Notes: generated by a model from the letters alone, not told the origin. A stretch of 64,000 nucleotides of DNA from Gabonibacter massiliensis (GCA_001487125.1 LN913013.1:1343110-1407109); one strand, 5' to 3'. Positions 20,602-30,232 are shown, counted from the stretch's first letter. Made by a program: numbers and translations.

Positions 20602-21294
20602 ATGAGTAATTTCTTAACATCGTCGATCGGGAAAAAGATCATTCTGAGTTTATCGGGTCTTTTTCTTATTGCGTTTTTGTGCATTCACTTGGCACTAAAT
20701 CTACTTTTAATTGTGGATAATAGTGGTGAGTTATTTAACATCGGAGCTCATTTCATGGCAACCAATCCATTAATCAAAATCATCGAACCGATTTTGGCTT
20801 TGGGATTTATCATTCACATCGTATTAGCCTCCATCTTAACGCTCCAAAACAGAAGTGCACGTCCAGTCAAGTACGATTTGCGGAACCAAGCAGGTAACTG
20901 TACCTGGTCTTCCAGAAATATGTACATCCTGGGAGGACTGGTTTTAATCTTTTTGGTTGTACACCTCTGGAACTTCTGGTGGAAAATTAAGTTTGCAGGA
21001 GATCCTCTTTTAACGGAAATCAACGTGGATGGAGTGGCCATGGAAAACACTTACGCTTTGGTAGCAGGATTATTTAAATCCAGCATCATCTACGGTTTGA
21101 TTTATATCTTAGGCGGTGTATTCTTAGGTCTTCATCTCACTCACGGATTTTGGTCGGCATTTCAATCCATCGGTTTTTGTAATCAGATATGGAGAAAACG
21201 ATTGGAATGTCTTGCTAAAATTTTCGCGATTATCATTGCCGCAGGATTCAGTATTATCCCACTCTATTTTATTTTGGGTTTAGGTGGTAATTAA
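20602..21294 (+). CDS. sdhC: Succinate dehydrogenase/fumarate reductase cytochrome b subunit
   Basis: The membrane anchor of a B-type complex II. The 230-residue product has five hydrophobic segments (for example IILSLSGLFLIAFLCIHLALN at the start, split by the histidine) with histidines placed as in di-haem cytochrome b558: H in FLCIHLAL, in GFIIHIVL, in FLVVHLWNFWW and in GLHLTHGF. It exchanges electrons with menaquinone. It is the first gene of a three-gene operon with sdhA (60 bp downstream) and sdhB. In anaerobic Bacteroidales the enzyme usually acts as fumarate reductase. Confidence 0.95.
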   Translation: MSNFLTSSIGKKIILSLSGLFLIAFLCIHLALNLLLIVDNSGELFNIGAHFMATNPLIKIIEPILALGFIIHIVLASILTLQNRSARPVKYDLRNQAGNCTWSSRNMYILGGLVLIFLVVHLWNFWWKIKFAGDPLLTEINVDGVAMENTYALVAGLFKSSIIYGLIYILGGVFLGLHLTHGFWSAFQSIGFCNQIWRKRLECLAKIFAIIIAAGFSIIPLYFILGLGGN

Positions 21295-21354
21295 TAACCG
21301 CTAAGTTCCTATGAGAAATCTGAATCTAAAAATCAAAATTAAAACTTATTCGTT

Positions 21355-23295
21355 ATGACAAAATTAGACGCAAAAATACCTGCAGGACCGTTAGTAGAAA
21401 AATGGTCGAACCATAAAGCTCATATTGGTGTTGTCAGTCCTGCTAATAAAAGGAAATTAGATATTATTGTCGTAGGTACCGGACTTGCCGGCGGATCCGC
21501 GGCTGCCAGTCTTGCAGAACTTGGCTATAACGTTCTCGCTTTCTGTTATCAGGATTCCCCCCGCCGGGCTCACTCCATCGCCGCACAAGGTGGTATTAAT
21601 GCAGCAAAAAACTACACGAACGATAACGACTCCGTTTATAGGTTGTTTTACGAAACCATTAAAGGAGGAGACTATCGGGCCCGTGAAGCTAACGTATATC
21701 GTCTGGCAGAAGTAAGTAATGCCATCATCGACCAATGCGTGGCTCAAGGAGTTCCTTTCGCGCGTGATTACGGCGGCCTCTTGGCTAACCGTTCATTCGG
21801 AGGTGCTTTGGTTAGCCGTACGTTCTATGCCCGCGGTCAAACCGGACAACAATTATTGCTTGGCTGTTACGGAGCCATGAATCGCCAAATCGAAAAAGGA
21901 CAAATTAAAGTATATAACCGCCATGAAGTTTTAGACGTAGTTCTTATCGAGGGAAAAGCAAGAGGAGTCATCGCACGCGACTTGGTAACCGGTAGAATCG
22001 AGCGTTTCGGCGCACACGCCGTTGTACTGGCAACCGGAGGTTACGGTAACGTGTTCTTCCTCTCGACAAACGCCATGGGATGTAACGGAAGTGCCGCATG
22101 GCAAGCTTACAAACGAGGTGCATTTTTCGCCAATCCTTGTTTCGTACAAATTCACCCGACCTGTATTCCGGTACACGGAGAACAACAAAGTAAACTGACG
22201 CTGATGTCCGAGTCATTACGTAATGACGGTCGTGTTTGGGTTCCGAAAAAAATAGAAGATGCTAAGAAATTACAGGCCGGAACTCTGAACCCGAACGATA
22301 TACCCGATGAAGATCGCGACTTCTACTTGGAACGTCGTTATCCGGCATTCGGAAACTTAGTTCCTCGCGACGTGGCCTCCCGTGCCGCCAAAGAGAGATG
22401 CGATGCCGGATTCGGAGTAAATAACACGGGTAAAGCCGTGTTCCTGGATTTCAAATACGCCATCGACCGTTTGGGAAAAGAGACCATCGAAAAACGTTAC
22501 GGAAACTTGTTCCAGATGTACGAAAAGATCACGGCTGTCGATCCTTACAACAACCCGATGATGATCTACCCGGCTATCCACTACACCATGGGAGGTCTTT
22601 GGGTAGACTACAACCTGATGACTACCATTCCGGGTTTGTATGCCATTGGAGAATGTAACTTCTCTGACCACGGCGCCAACCGCCTCGGTGCTTCTGCCTT
22701 GATGCAAGGCTTGGCCGACGGTTATTTCGTACTGCCGTATACCATCGGTGATTATTTGGCAAAAGATATTCAAACACCGAAAATTAAAACCAATACACCG
22801 GAATTCGATGAAGCAGAAAAACGGGTAACCGACCGTTTGCGCAAACTATACGATATAAAAGGAAGTAAGTCTCCGGATCATTTCCACAAACTATTAGGAC
22901 ATATCATGTGGGACTATATCGGAATGGCACGTGACGCGGAAGGTTTGCAAAAAGCAATAAAATTAATTGCCGAACTAAAAGAAGAGTTTTACAAGGATCT
23001 TCGTATCACCGGAGAATTCACCGCTATGAACAACGAGTTGGAGAAAGCCGGACGTATAGCAGATTTCTTAGAGATCGCCGATCTGATGGCTCACGATGCC
23101 TTGGATCGTAACGAATCTTGCGGTGGACACTGCCGTTTGGAATCTGTTACGGAAGAAGGCGAAGCAAAACGGGACGACGAGCATTACCAATATGTTTCCG
23201 CGTGGGAATATAAAGGAGAAGGTACAGCTCCCGAATTGCACAAGGAACCCCTTGTATTCGAAAATATTGAAGTAACCCAACGCTCTTATAAATAA
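21355..23295 (+). CDS. sdhA: Succinate dehydrogenase/fumarate reductase flavoprotein subunit
   Basis: The catalytic FAD subunit of 646 residues. It has a dinucleotide-binding motif [20 protein letters not shown] (about 40-59), the FAD-attachment region [10 protein letters not shown] (about 73-82), the active-site stretch with HPTC, and the C-terminal [21 protein letters not shown] motif (split near residue 442-462). Physiologically it probably reduces fumarate to succinate. Middle gene of the sdhCAB operon. Confidence 0.97.
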   Translation: MTKLDAKIPAGPLVEKWSNHKAHIGVVSPANKRKLDIIVVGTGLAGGSAAASLAELGYNVLAFCYQDSPRRAHSIAAQGGINAAKNYTNDNDSVYRLFYETIKGGDYRAREANVYRLAEVSNAIIDQCVAQGVPFARDYGGLLANRSFGGALVSRTFYARGQTGQQLLLGCYGAMNRQIEKGQIKVYNRHEVLDVVLIEGKARGVIARDLVTGRIERFGAHAVVLATGGYGNVFFLSTNAMGCNGSAAWQAYKRGAFFANPCFVQIHPTCIPVHGEQQSKLTLMSESLRNDGRVWVPKKIEDAKKLQAGTLNPNDIPDEDRDFYLERRYPAFGNLVPRDVASRAAKERCDAGFGVNNTGKAVFLDFKYAIDRLGKETIEKRYGNLFQMYEKITAVDPYNNPMMIYPAIHYTMGGLWVDYNLMTTIPGLYAIGECNFSDHGANRLGASALMQGLADGYFVLPYTIGDYLAKDIQTPKIKTNTPEFDEAEKRVTDRLRKLYDIKGSKSPDHFHKLLGHIMWDYIGMARDAEGLQKAIKLIAELKEEFYKDLRITGEFTAMNNELEKAGRIADFLEIADLMAHDALDRNESCGGHCRLESVTEEGEAKRDDEHYQYVSAWEYKGEGTAPELHKEPLVFENIEVTQRSYK

Positions 23296-23365
23296 TGACA
23301 ATTCAAATTGTAGGCATCGACATGAATAAATTACCTGCAATTCAGCATTTAAAACAAAATTGGTT

Positions 23366-24127
23366 ATGGCAGATAAAATATTAAAAGAACTAACTCTGAA
23401 GATCTGGCGTCAAAAAGATGCCAAATCCAAAGGCGGGTTTGAAACATACAAAATCCATGATATCTCTACCGGCACTTCATTCCTTGAAATGTTGGATATC
23501 CTCAACGAACAGCTTGTAAGCGAGAACAAAGAACCGGTTGCATTTGACCACGATTGCCGCGAAGGTATTTGCGGAACATGCAGTCTGTTTATCGACGGTC
23601 GTGCTCACGGACCGGACGATGACGTGACTACCTGTCAATTGCATATGCGCCGTTTCGAGGACGGAGCGACCATCACGATCGAACCTTGGCGTTGCGGAGC
23701 TTTCCCCGTAATCAAAGACTTAATCGTTGACCGCGGAGCATACGAGAAGATTTTGCAAGCAGGCGGATATGTATCCGTGAACACGGGAGGCGTTCCTGAT
23801 GGTAACGCGATTCCTATCGCTAACGAAAAAGCAGAAGAAGCCATGGATGCGGCAGCCTGCATCGGATGCGGCGCTTGTGCAGCAACCTGTAAAAACTCTT
23901 CAGCCATGCTTTTCGTTGCAGCTAAAGTCTCACAATTGGCATTATTGCCTCAAGGTAAAATCGAAGCGGCACGCCGGGCAAAAGCCATGGTTGCCAAAAT
24001 GGACGAACTCGGATTCGGAAACTGTACCAATACAGGGGCCTGTGAATCCGAATGCCCCAAGAGTATCTCTATCGAGCATATAGCCCGTCTGAACAGAGAA
24101 TACCTGAAAGCAAAATTAAAAGACTAA
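23366..24127 (+). CDS. sdhB: Succinate dehydrogenase/fumarate reductase iron-sulfur subunit
   Basis: A 253-residue iron-sulfur protein linking FAD to quinone. The [2Fe-2S] ligands are in CREGICGTC and the later C of DDVTTC, and the two [4Fe-4S]/[3Fe-4S] sets are in [11 protein letters not shown] and [12 protein letters not shown]. The start is taken at ATG 23366 (ATGGCAGAT), because the frame upstream opens only with TTG at 23360. It is the last gene of the operon, and a strong terminator follows. Confidence 0.97.
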   Translation: MADKILKELTLKIWRQKDAKSKGGFETYKIHDISTGTSFLEMLDILNEQLVSENKEPVAFDHDCREGICGTCSLFIDGRAHGPDDDVTTCQLHMRRFEDGATITIEPWRCGAFPVIKDLIVDRGAYEKILQAGGYVSVNTGGVPDGNAIPIANEKAEEAMDAAACIGCGACAATCKNSSAMLFVAAKVSQLALLPQGKIEAARRAKAMVAKMDELGFGNCTNTGACESECPKSISIEHIARLNREYLKAKLKD

Positions 24128-24144
24128 ATAAGAATTTTTTCGCG

Positions 24145-24182
24145 AAGAAGAGGTCGGAAGATTTTTCCGACCTCTTTCTTTA
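24145..24182 (+). terminator. Intrinsic terminator of sdhCAB
   Basis: AAGAGGTCGGAA pairs with TTCCGACCTCTT over 12 bp with a 5-base loop, followed by a T-rich tract. Confidence 0.93.
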
Positions 24183-24187
24183 TTAGT

Positions 24188-24367
24188 AGATTTAAAGATT
24201 CTTTTATTTAGTGATTTAATTTGAATCTCCCGATTGTAAATTTTAAATTGTAGATGGTAAATTAATCTCTGAATATCTATAACATGGGCAGTTCATAAAA
24301 TCGAAATTCAATCCCTTGATCACAGAATCCTTCAACTCCTTTTATTTACAATCGTCAATCTGCAATT
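24188..24367. repeat. Octamer-type intergenic element (copy 1, degenerate)
   Basis: AT-rich noncoding DNA with the same words as the other copies: GATTGTAAATTTTAAATTGT at 24232-24251, TTTAGTGATTTAAT, and near its end TTTACAATCGTCAATCTGC. It is the most eroded member of the family. No gene is seen between the sdhB terminator and the next promoter. Confidence 0.6.
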
Positions 24368-24402
24368 GATAGCACTTTAACCCCGTCCCCAAGTGCTATT
24401 AT
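24368..24402. repeat. Hairpin element ATAGCACTT...AAGTGCTAT
   Basis: A 9-bp perfect stem (ATAGCACTT / AAGTGCTAT) around a CCCC-rich loop. A related stem with GATAGCACTTTA in common lies at 37917-37947, also next to an octamer element. Function unknown. Confidence 0.45.
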
Positions 24403-24515
24403 CCTGGAAATATTTGCATCGATCTGGTATCGCAAACAACCGAGACAAATCAACAAAACACTCGCGGAATTAAAAGAATTTGAAGAGAAATAGTTTCTTT
24501 TTTGCGAATAGCTTT

Positions 24516-24523
24516 TAAATTTG
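24516..24523 (+). promoter_or_regulatory. -7 element of alpha/beta hydrolase gene
   Basis: TAAATTTG matches TAnnTTTG, 17 bases before the start codon. TTTG at 24501-24504 is too close to be a standard -33 box. Confidence 0.4.
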
Positions 24524-24540
24524 CAATGATAAAATAAACC

Positions 24541-25344
24541 ATGAAACTATTTTATAGAGAAATCGGACAGGGAGATCCTTTGATTATTCTTCACGGTTTA
24601 TGGGGCGCCTCGGAAAATTGGCTTCCCATCGCCCGTTTATTAGAGGACAGGTTCAGGGTAATCCTACCGGACGTTCGCAATCACGGTCAATCGCCGCATT
24701 CGAACGAAATGGATTACGACGTGATGAGTGACGATATCATAGAATTGATCGAATCCTTGCAATTACCGGTACGCCCCTGCATCGCCGGACACTCCATGGG
24801 CGGGAAAATAGTCATGGCCATACTCATGAAAAAACCGGAACTTATCCGCAAAGCCGTCGTCGTCGATATCGCTCCCATAGCCTACACTTCTTCCGACGGT
24901 GGAAGGCATAGTAAAATCATCGATTTCATGTCTGCCTTCAACCTTCGTGCGTATCAAACGAGAGAAGAGATAAAAAACGCTATTGAATCCCGTTTCAAAA
25001 CACCCCAATCCCAGCAATTGTTTTTGAAGAATATCCGGAAAACAGAAAACGGATTCGAATGGAAAATCAATCATGAATCCATACAAAAACATTTTCAGGA
25101 AATCAGCGGCTGCCCTTCCCGTCTCCCCCTGTCGCAATACACTCGAGAGATCCTTTTCATCAAAGGAGAACATTCCGACCTTATCCCGACGGACAAGACT
25201 TTCTTGTATGAACAATTTCCGGCTGCCCGCTTCATTCAAATACCCGATTGCGGGCATTGGATCCATAGCGAACAGCCGGAAAAATTAGCACAAGCCATTA
25301 AAACATTTATTCTCCCCAAACAAAAGCTTTCGTCACATAGCTAA
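24541..25344 (+). CDS. Alpha/beta-fold hydrolase (YbfF-like esterase)
   Basis: A 267-residue cytoplasmic esterase/hydrolase. The oxyanion-hole stretch LHGLWGASENW (about 18-28), the nucleophile elbow AGHSMGGK (serine near residue 84) and the C-terminal GHWIH with the catalytic histidine (about 238) are all visible. YbfF-type enzymes cleave short acyl-CoA or ester substrates; the real substrate is unknown. Its last 38 bp overlap the end of the converging lipoprotein gene. Confidence 0.88.
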   Translation: MKLFYREIGQGDPLIILHGLWGASENWLPIARLLEDRFRVILPDVRNHGQSPHSNEMDYDVMSDDIIELIESLQLPVRPCIAGHSMGGKIVMAILMKKPELIRKAVVVDIAPIAYTSSDGGRHSKIIDFMSAFNLRAYQTREEIKNAIESRFKTPQSQQLFLKNIRKTENGFEWKINHESIQKHFQEISGCPSRLPLSQYTREILFIKGEHSDLIPTDKTFLYEQFPAARFIQIPDCGHWIHSEQPEKLAQAIKTFILPKQKLSSHS

Positions 25345-26356
25345 TGGCCTGGATGTTCCGATCGGCATTAGTATCGTATCTTCCGATTCCAGGCTCATAC
25401 AGGATAGCCGACAACCGTATTTTATACACCTCTCCTTTTACCAAAGAAGACAATCGATTCTCTACCTTTCCTTGTGTCGCTTCCGTTATATTCAACTCCC
25501 CCGTTCCTGCCAGCACTTCACTTTTGAAGAACGGATTATTAGTATCCAAATTTTTATCCAACACCTCAACCTGATAATATATATTCGACTCTTCAACAGG
25601 AGTCCAGGTAACGTCTATGCCCGTAGAAGTAGCCGTCGGCTTCCACTCTGCCCTTAAATCAAAGGCGTGCTCCGGAACATTCGAATCATACAAACTTTCA
25701 TCGAATTTCACATTCCATTTGGAACCGATCTTACAATAAAACCTTACCCGATCGCAGTTCCCGGTGAAATCGATATTTTTCCGGTAGACCAAACTTCCAA
25801 GATAACTTTCTCTATCCAAAGGAATTTGTCCTCCTTCCGCATCCGACACGATGGCATAGGCCTCCCGGATCGAACCGTTCCCGCTTATCTTAAACTCCAG
25901 CGCTCTTTTCCAGGTTCCCTCCTCACTCGAATATTGATTAACCCAGTAAGCATCTCCGCTCAAGTTTTCCAAATAAGAAAGTCCCTCGTTGTATTCGCGG
26001 GCTCCCCATCCGTCATGCAAGGACAATATTCCCTTCCCGCATCCCAATACATTCCATGTCTTCTCTTCTCCGCTACCGTCTGTTATCCTCAAAGCATTAT
26101 TTTCCAAATCCCTCCATTTTCCGGCAACCGTATCTTTCAAACCGCTATATTCCACACCAATCAAATTCCCGTTATTATCAAAACGAATCACCTCCAGTAC
26201 ATCATTCGTCCGGTAACCCAACTTATTGCCTATCCAACCGTTATAATACCAATTCTTACCCGTCAGATCATTCCGATTCAACACAAATTCTTTGTCGTCG
26301 CTATCGCTACACGCACCTAAAATAAGTAAAGTCATAAAGGCACCTAAAATTCTCAT
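25307..26356 (-). CDS. Lipoprotein with C-terminal fibronectin III-like domain
   Basis: A lipoprotein of about 349 residues, starting at ATG 26356 (MRILGAFMTLLILGAC) with lipobox LGAC followed by SDSDD. ATG 26365 is also possible, and the open frame to 26398 lacks support. The middle part is beta-rich (GKWRDLENNALRITDGSGEEKTW, split), reminiscent of lipocalin-like DUFs but not assigned. The last 120 residues (TGIDVTWTPVEESNIYYQV ... KGEVYKIRLSAILYE) look like a fibronectin type III domain. Function unknown. It is divergent from manA. Confidence 0.75.
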   Translation of the reverse strand: MRILGAFMTLLILGACSDSDDKEFVLNRNDLTGKNWYYNGWIGNKLGYRTNDVLEVIRFDNNGNLIGVEYSGLKDTVAGKWRDLENNALRITDGSGEEKTWNVLGCGKGILSLHDGWGAREYNEGLSYLENLSGDAYWVNQYSSEEGTWKRALEFKISGNGSIREAYAIVSDAEGGQIPLDRESYLGSLVYRKNIDFTGNCDRVRFYCKIGSKWNVKFDESLYDSNVPEHAFDLRAEWKPTATSTGIDVTWTPVEESNIYYQVEVLDKNLDTNNPFFKSEVLAGTGELNITEATQGKVENRLSSLVKGEVYKIRLSAILYEPGIGRYDTNADRNIQAISYVTKAFVWGE

Positions 26357-26444
26357 GTTTCCCATTTTTACTACGTTATTTTCTATTCTTAGAATCAAAA
26401 TTACATTTTAAAGCGAAACTCACGCTAAGATTATGCATTTTTAA

Positions 26445-26452
26445 TATCTTTG
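26445..26452 (+). promoter_or_regulatory. -7 element of manA
   Basis: TATCTTTG matches TAnnTTTG, 38 bases before the manA start. No clear -33 TTTG. Confidence 0.5.
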
Positions 26453-26490
26453 TCTTCATACAATAATTATGCCTAATACAAACAGAGAAG

Positions 26491-27468
26491 ATGTTGTACC
26501 CGTTAAAATTTCATCCGATTCTAAAAAAAACACTTTGGGGAGGCCATAGGTTAGCCTATAAAAATGAGAATCACATGGAGACCGAGCACATAGGCGAAAG
26601 CTGGGAAATCTCAGCCGTACAGGAACGCGTATCCGTAGTTTCTAACGGACTTTTGGCGGGAAATGATCTTCAGGAACTGATCGAAGTATACATGGGAGAC
26701 TTGGTAGGAGATCGCGTGTACGAACAATTCGGCATCGAATTCCCGTTACTTATCAAATACATCGACTCTCAGGCCGACCTCTCCATTCAGGTTCACCCCG
26801 ACGACGCCACGGCTAAGGAAAGACATAACGCCTACGGGAAAACCGAAATGTGGTATATCGTGGATGTCGAAAAGGAGGCTTCCCTGATTTTAGGTTTTAA
26901 TAAACCTTTGGACCAAGCGGAGTATTTACAAAAGTTACACCAAAAAAAATTGCAGGAAATTCTAAACGTGGAACACCCGCGCAAAGGAGATTGTTTTTTT
27001 CTCCCTTCCGGTTTGGTTCACTCCATCGGAAAAGGATGTTTTATCGCGGAAATACAACAAACCTCCGATATCACTTATAGAATTTATGATTACGACCGGA
27101 AAGACATAAACGGAGAACCGAGGGAATTACACACGGAATTAGCTACGAATGTTATAGACTACAACTATTACCCGAATCATAAAATCCATTATGCACCCAA
27201 AGATAACGAATCCGTGCAATTAGTCGATTGCCCTTACTTTACGACTAACCTGCTCACGTTCGACAAAAACATAGAGAAAGAATACATCCGGTTGGACTCT
27301 TTTGTCATCTATATGTGTCTACAAGGAAAGTTCACCATCACGACAGGAGAATCCGAGCCCGTGGAGGTAAAACAGGAAGAAACGGTACTTATCCCGGCCT
27401 CCCTCAAAAATTTAACCCTCTACCCCGACGAATACACCAAAGTTCTTGAGATCTATATTGACGATTGA
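26491..27468 (+). CDS. manA: Mannose-6-phosphate isomerase, class I
   Basis: Interconverts mannose-6-phosphate and fructose-6-phosphate, feeding GDP-mannose synthesis. The 325-residue product has the short Bacillus-type length. The predicted zinc ligands are Q100 and H102 (SIQVHPDD), E119 (KTEMWY) and H177 (GLVHSIG). The N-terminal KKTLWGGHRL is typical. It is monocistronic, with a long inverted repeat overlapping the stop codon. Confidence 0.95.
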   Translation: MLYPLKFHPILKKTLWGGHRLAYKNENHMETEHIGESWEISAVQERVSVVSNGLLAGNDLQELIEVYMGDLVGDRVYEQFGIEFPLLIKYIDSQADLSIQVHPDDATAKERHNAYGKTEMWYIVDVEKEASLILGFNKPLDQAEYLQKLHQKKLQEILNVEHPRKGDCFFLPSGLVHSIGKGCFIAEIQQTSDITYRIYDYDRKDINGEPRELHTELATNVIDYNYYPNHKIHYAPKDNESVQLVDCPYFTTNLLTFDKNIEKEYIRLDSFVIYMCLQGKFTITTGESEPVEVKQEETVLIPASLKNLTLYPDEYTKVLEIYIDD

Positions 27469-27512
27469 CGATTGTAAATTGAAATGCAGGGTCCAATCTA
27501 CAATCGTCAATC
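27463..27512. repeat. 19-bp inverted repeat overlapping manA stop codon
   Basis: GATTGACGATTGTAAATTG (27463-27481) is repeated inverted at 27494-27512 with one mismatch around a 12-base loop. The manA stop codon lies inside the left arm. It could act as a bidirectional terminator, though no long T tract follows. Its words belong to the octamer-element family that continues to 27600. Confidence 0.75.
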
Positions 27513-27600
27513 TCTGTAATCTCCCCATCTCAGAATCACTTAATCTCAGAATCACTTAATCTCCTAATCGCAGAATCATTATATCTCCCCATTTTTTGAC
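27513..27600. repeat. Octamer-type intergenic element (copy 2)
   Basis: Contains degenerate 8-nt units of the NAATCNCN type, such as CAGAATCACTTAATCTCAGA and AATCACTTAATCTCCTAATC, between the converging manA and kdsA genes. Confidence 0.7.
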
Positions 27601-27606
27601 CAACAA

Positions 27607-28407
27607 TTAAAGAACGGCTTTTCGGATCCTTACCAATTTTTCCAATAGCCCTTCCAATAAATCCAAACGCAACATATTGGCTCCATCCGACTTGGCCCGG
27701 CTCGGGTCCGCATGCGTTTCGATAAAGAGTCCGTCCGCACCCACGGCAATCCCGGCCTTGGCAATCGTTTCTATCAACGCCGGTTGTCCTCCCGTTACGC
27801 CAGAAGTTTGATTAGGCTGTTGCAACGAATGGGTAACATCCACCACGACAGGACATTTACAAACATTTTGCATGATTTGGACACCTCTGAAATCGACCAC
27901 TAAATCCTGATAACCGAAAGTGGTTCCCCGCTCCGTTACCATAACCTCGTTATTCCCCGACTCCCTGATCTTGTCTGCTGCAAAACGCATGGCTTCCGGG
28001 GATAAAAATTGTCCCTTCTTAATATTAACGATTTTTCCGGTTTTAGCGGCAGCAACCAACAAATCCGTCTGACGGCATAAAAAAGCCGGAATCTGCAATA
28101 CATCCACGTATTCTGCGGCCAACTCGGCATCTCGTTCGCTATGAATATCCGTCACCACCGGAATCCCGAACTCCCGCCTCACCTTTGCCAATATTTTCAA
28201 AGCTTTTTCATCCCCTATACCCGTAAACGAATCCAGACGCGAACGATTGGCTTTCTTGAACGATCCTTTGAAAACATACGGTATATGCAAACGCTCCGTC
28301 ACTTTTTTCACATGCTCGGCAATATGCAGTGCCATCTCCTCGCCCTCGATCACGCAAGGCCCCGCCAGTAAAAAAAACATCTCTTTATCTATCAATTCCC
28401 TATACAT
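27607..28407 (-). CDS. kdsA: 3-deoxy-8-phosphooctulonate synthase (KDO8P synthase)
   Basis: Condenses PEP and arabinose-5-phosphate to Kdo-8-phosphate for lipid A/LPS core synthesis. The 266-residue product has LLAGPCVIEGEEMALHIAE near the N-terminus, FKGSFKKANRSR (about 46-57), PVVTDIHS, IPAFLCRQTDLL and KKGQFLSP, all typical of KdsA. Cys in GPC suggests the metal-dependent class, together with the other metal-ligand positions, but this was not checked by alignment. The gene is preceded by a long octamer-repeat region. Confidence 0.95.
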   Translation of the reverse strand: MYRELIDKEMFFLLAGPCVIEGEEMALHIAEHVKKVTERLHIPYVFKGSFKKANRSRLDSFTGIGDEKALKILAKVRREFGIPVVTDIHSERDAELAAEYVDVLQIPAFLCRQTDLLVAAAKTGKIVNIKKGQFLSPEAMRFAADKIRESGNNEVMVTERGTTFGYQDLVVDFRGVQIMQNVCKCPVVVDVTHSLQQPNQTSGVTGGQPALIETIAKAGIAVGADGLFIETHADPSRAKSDGANMLRLDLLEGLLEKLVRIRKAVL

Positions 28408-28439
28408 AATCTATATCCTAATTAATTTCTATATTCTCA

Positions 28440-28651
28440 ATTGACAACTCCTATTCTAATTGCAAATTTTAAATTGTAAACCTGATAAATTCTGTGATTC
28501 AGTGATTTAGTGATTCAAATCTCCTGATCATTTAATTTCCCAATCTCTTAATCACTTAATCCTCTAATCTCTTAATCATTATATTACTAAATCACTTAAT
28601 CACTTAATCACTTAATCGCTCAATCACTTAATCGCTCAATCCTTTAATCCA
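28440..28651. repeat. Octamer-type intergenic element (copy 3, clearest periodicity)
   Basis: The left part has GCAAATTTTAAATTGTAAAC followed by ATAAATTCTGTGATTCAGTG and further TGATT units. The right part is a run of 8-nt units: AATCACTT three times, then AATCGCTC, AATCACTT, AATCGCTC and AATCCTTT (about 28591-28647). Units of the two halves are reverse complements of one another, so the element can fold back on itself. It fills the 257 bp between rarA and kdsA. Confidence 0.85.
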
Positions 28652-28664
28652 CCATGTTCCATTG

Positions 28665-29942
28665 TTACTTCTTCCATCTGTTTTTCCACCACAACGCCAA
28701 CCTTTCCCATATCTTCTGTTCCTGGGCATTGGATTGAGGTCTATAAAATCTTCTGCCCTTCAACTCTTCCGGAAGATAATTTTGTTCCACGAAATTTCCC
28801 GGAAAATCATGCGGATACTTATAGTCCTGCCCGTAATTCAACTCTTTCATCAACTTCGTCGGAGCATTACGCAAATGCAGGGGGACAGGCGAATTACCCG
28901 TATTATGAACAGCCTCCATTGCCGCACCGATAGCTAAATAAGCCGAATTACTTTTCGGTGACGTTGCTAAATAGATAACGCATTCGGCCAAAGGAATACG
29001 AGCTTCCGGCATTCCGATCTTATGAACCGCCTCAAAACAGGCATTGGCAATCAACATGGCATTCGGATTGGCCAAACCGATATCCTCCGAAGCGGATATG
29101 ATCAACCGGCGGGCAATGAATTTCGGATCCTCCCCTCCCATCAGCATACGAGCCATCCAATACAGGGCGGCATCCGGATCTCCTCCCCGGACAGACTTTA
29201 TCATGGCCGACACGATATCGTAATGCTGTTCCCCGTCCTTATCATACATCAAAGGGTTCTCATGCAACTCCCGGTGTACGGCTTCATTGTCTATGACGAT
29301 GTCCCCCTCTCCTAATCCGTTGACCACCAGCTCCAATATATTCAACAATTTCCGGGCATCTCCCCCACTATACGAGATCATCGCCTCTTTCTCCTTCACC
29401 ACAATACGGCGGGTACTCAAGTAAAAATCTTTTTGGATAGCCCGGTCTATCAATTTCTCCAAATCGACTCTCTCCTGCGCTTTCAACACGTAAACCTGAC
29501 ATCTGGACAACAAAGGGGAAATAACCTCAAAAGAGGGATTTTCCGTGGTCGCTCCTATCAATGTCACCGTACCCTTCTCCACGGCAGCCAACAACGAATC
29601 CTGTTGTGCTTTGGAAAACCGATGGATTTCATCGATAAATAAAATAGGATTCGGGGTATTGAAGAACCGTTGACTTTCCGCCTTCTGAATCACCTCCCGA
29701 ACATCCTTAACTCCCGAACTCACAGCACTCAACACGTAAAAAGGACGTTGCAACTGCTCCGCGATAATCATGGCCAAAGTAGTCTTCCCGACCCCGGGAG
29801 GTCCCCACAAAATAAAAGAAGAGACAACCCCGGAATCGATCATCTTCCGAAGTACCTTACCCGGCCCCACCAAATGTTGCTGACCGATGTAATCTTCTAA
29901 AGATTTCGGCCGCATTCGCTCTGCTAACGGTTTGTTATCCAT
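28665..29942 (-). CDS. rarA: Replication-associated recombination protein A (RarA/MgsA)
   Basis: An AAA+ ATPase related to the clamp loader that acts at stalled replication forks. The 425-residue product has the usual start (PLAERMRPKSLEDYIGQQHL, near residue 4), Walker A GPPGVGKTT (about 48-56), Walker B FIDEIHRF (about 98-105), sensor 1 GATTENPSF, and the C-terminal MgsA tetramerisation region (PSFEVI ... ALYWMARMLMGGEDP, SPKSNSAY). Octamer elements flank it on both sides. Confidence 0.96.
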   Translation of the reverse strand: MDNKPLAERMRPKSLEDYIGQQHLVGPGKVLRKMIDSGVVSSFILWGPPGVGKTTLAMIIAEQLQRPFYVLSAVSSGVKDVREVIQKAESQRFFNTPNPILFIDEIHRFSKAQQDSLLAAVEKGTVTLIGATTENPSFEVISPLLSRCQVYVLKAQERVDLEKLIDRAIQKDFYLSTRRIVVKEKEAMISYSGGDARKLLNILELVVNGLGEGDIVIDNEAVHRELHENPLMYDKDGEQHYDIVSAMIKSVRGGDPDAALYWMARMLMGGEDPKFIARRLIISASEDIGLANPNAMLIANACFEAVHKIGMPEARIPLAECVIYLATSPKSNSAYLAIGAAMEAVHNTGNSPVPLHLRNAPTKLMKELNYGQDYKYPHDFPGNFVEQNYLPEELKGRRFYRPQSNAQEQKIWERLALWWKNRWKK

Positions 29943-29949
29943 CTCAATC

Positions 29950-30145
29950 CTTCTTAGTAAATCGTAGATTTTAAATCAAGGAAATTCTGTGTTTCTGTGA
30001 TTAAATTCGAATCTCTTAATCCTTCCATCACCTAATCGCTAAATCTTTTAATCGCTAAATCTCTCAATCTACAATCATCTAATCACTTAATCCTCTAATC
30101 TACAATTTCAAATTTACAATCGTCAATTGTAAATCGTCATTTATC
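29950..30145. repeat. Octamer-type intergenic element (copy 4)
   Basis: Contains AAATTCTGTGTTTCTGTGAT followed by many AATCNCTN units (AATCGCTAAATCTTTTAATC, AATCATCTAATCACTTAATC), and ends with the inverted words TTTACAATCGTCAATTGTAA. It lies between the rarA start and the terminator of the second PUR-domain gene. Confidence 0.75.
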
Positions 30146-30180
30146 CACACAAAGATAACACAATATTTCCAACGAAATAA

Positions 30181-30209
30181 AAAAAAGCGGGTGATACCTC
30201 TCACCCGCC
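30181..30209 (-). terminator. Intrinsic terminator of second PUR-domain gene
   Basis: On the minus strand GCGGGTGA pairs with TCACCCGC around a short loop and is followed by a T tract (A run to the left of 30187). Confidence 0.88.
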
Positions 30210-30232
30210 TATATTACAGCACACTACAGCTT

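Noticed and set aside
24379-24492. Short plus-strand reading SAIILEIFASIWYRKQPRQI ... EFEEK-stop before the hydrolase gene
   Set aside because: It looks mildly protein-like and could be a gene remnant, but it lacks a start codon and a known family. Not strong enough to list as a gene.
28560-28650. Regular short repeats considered as a CRISPR array
   Set aside because: Units are only 8 nt and contiguous without unique spacers, and no cas genes are present. The pattern is a degenerate tandem repeat.
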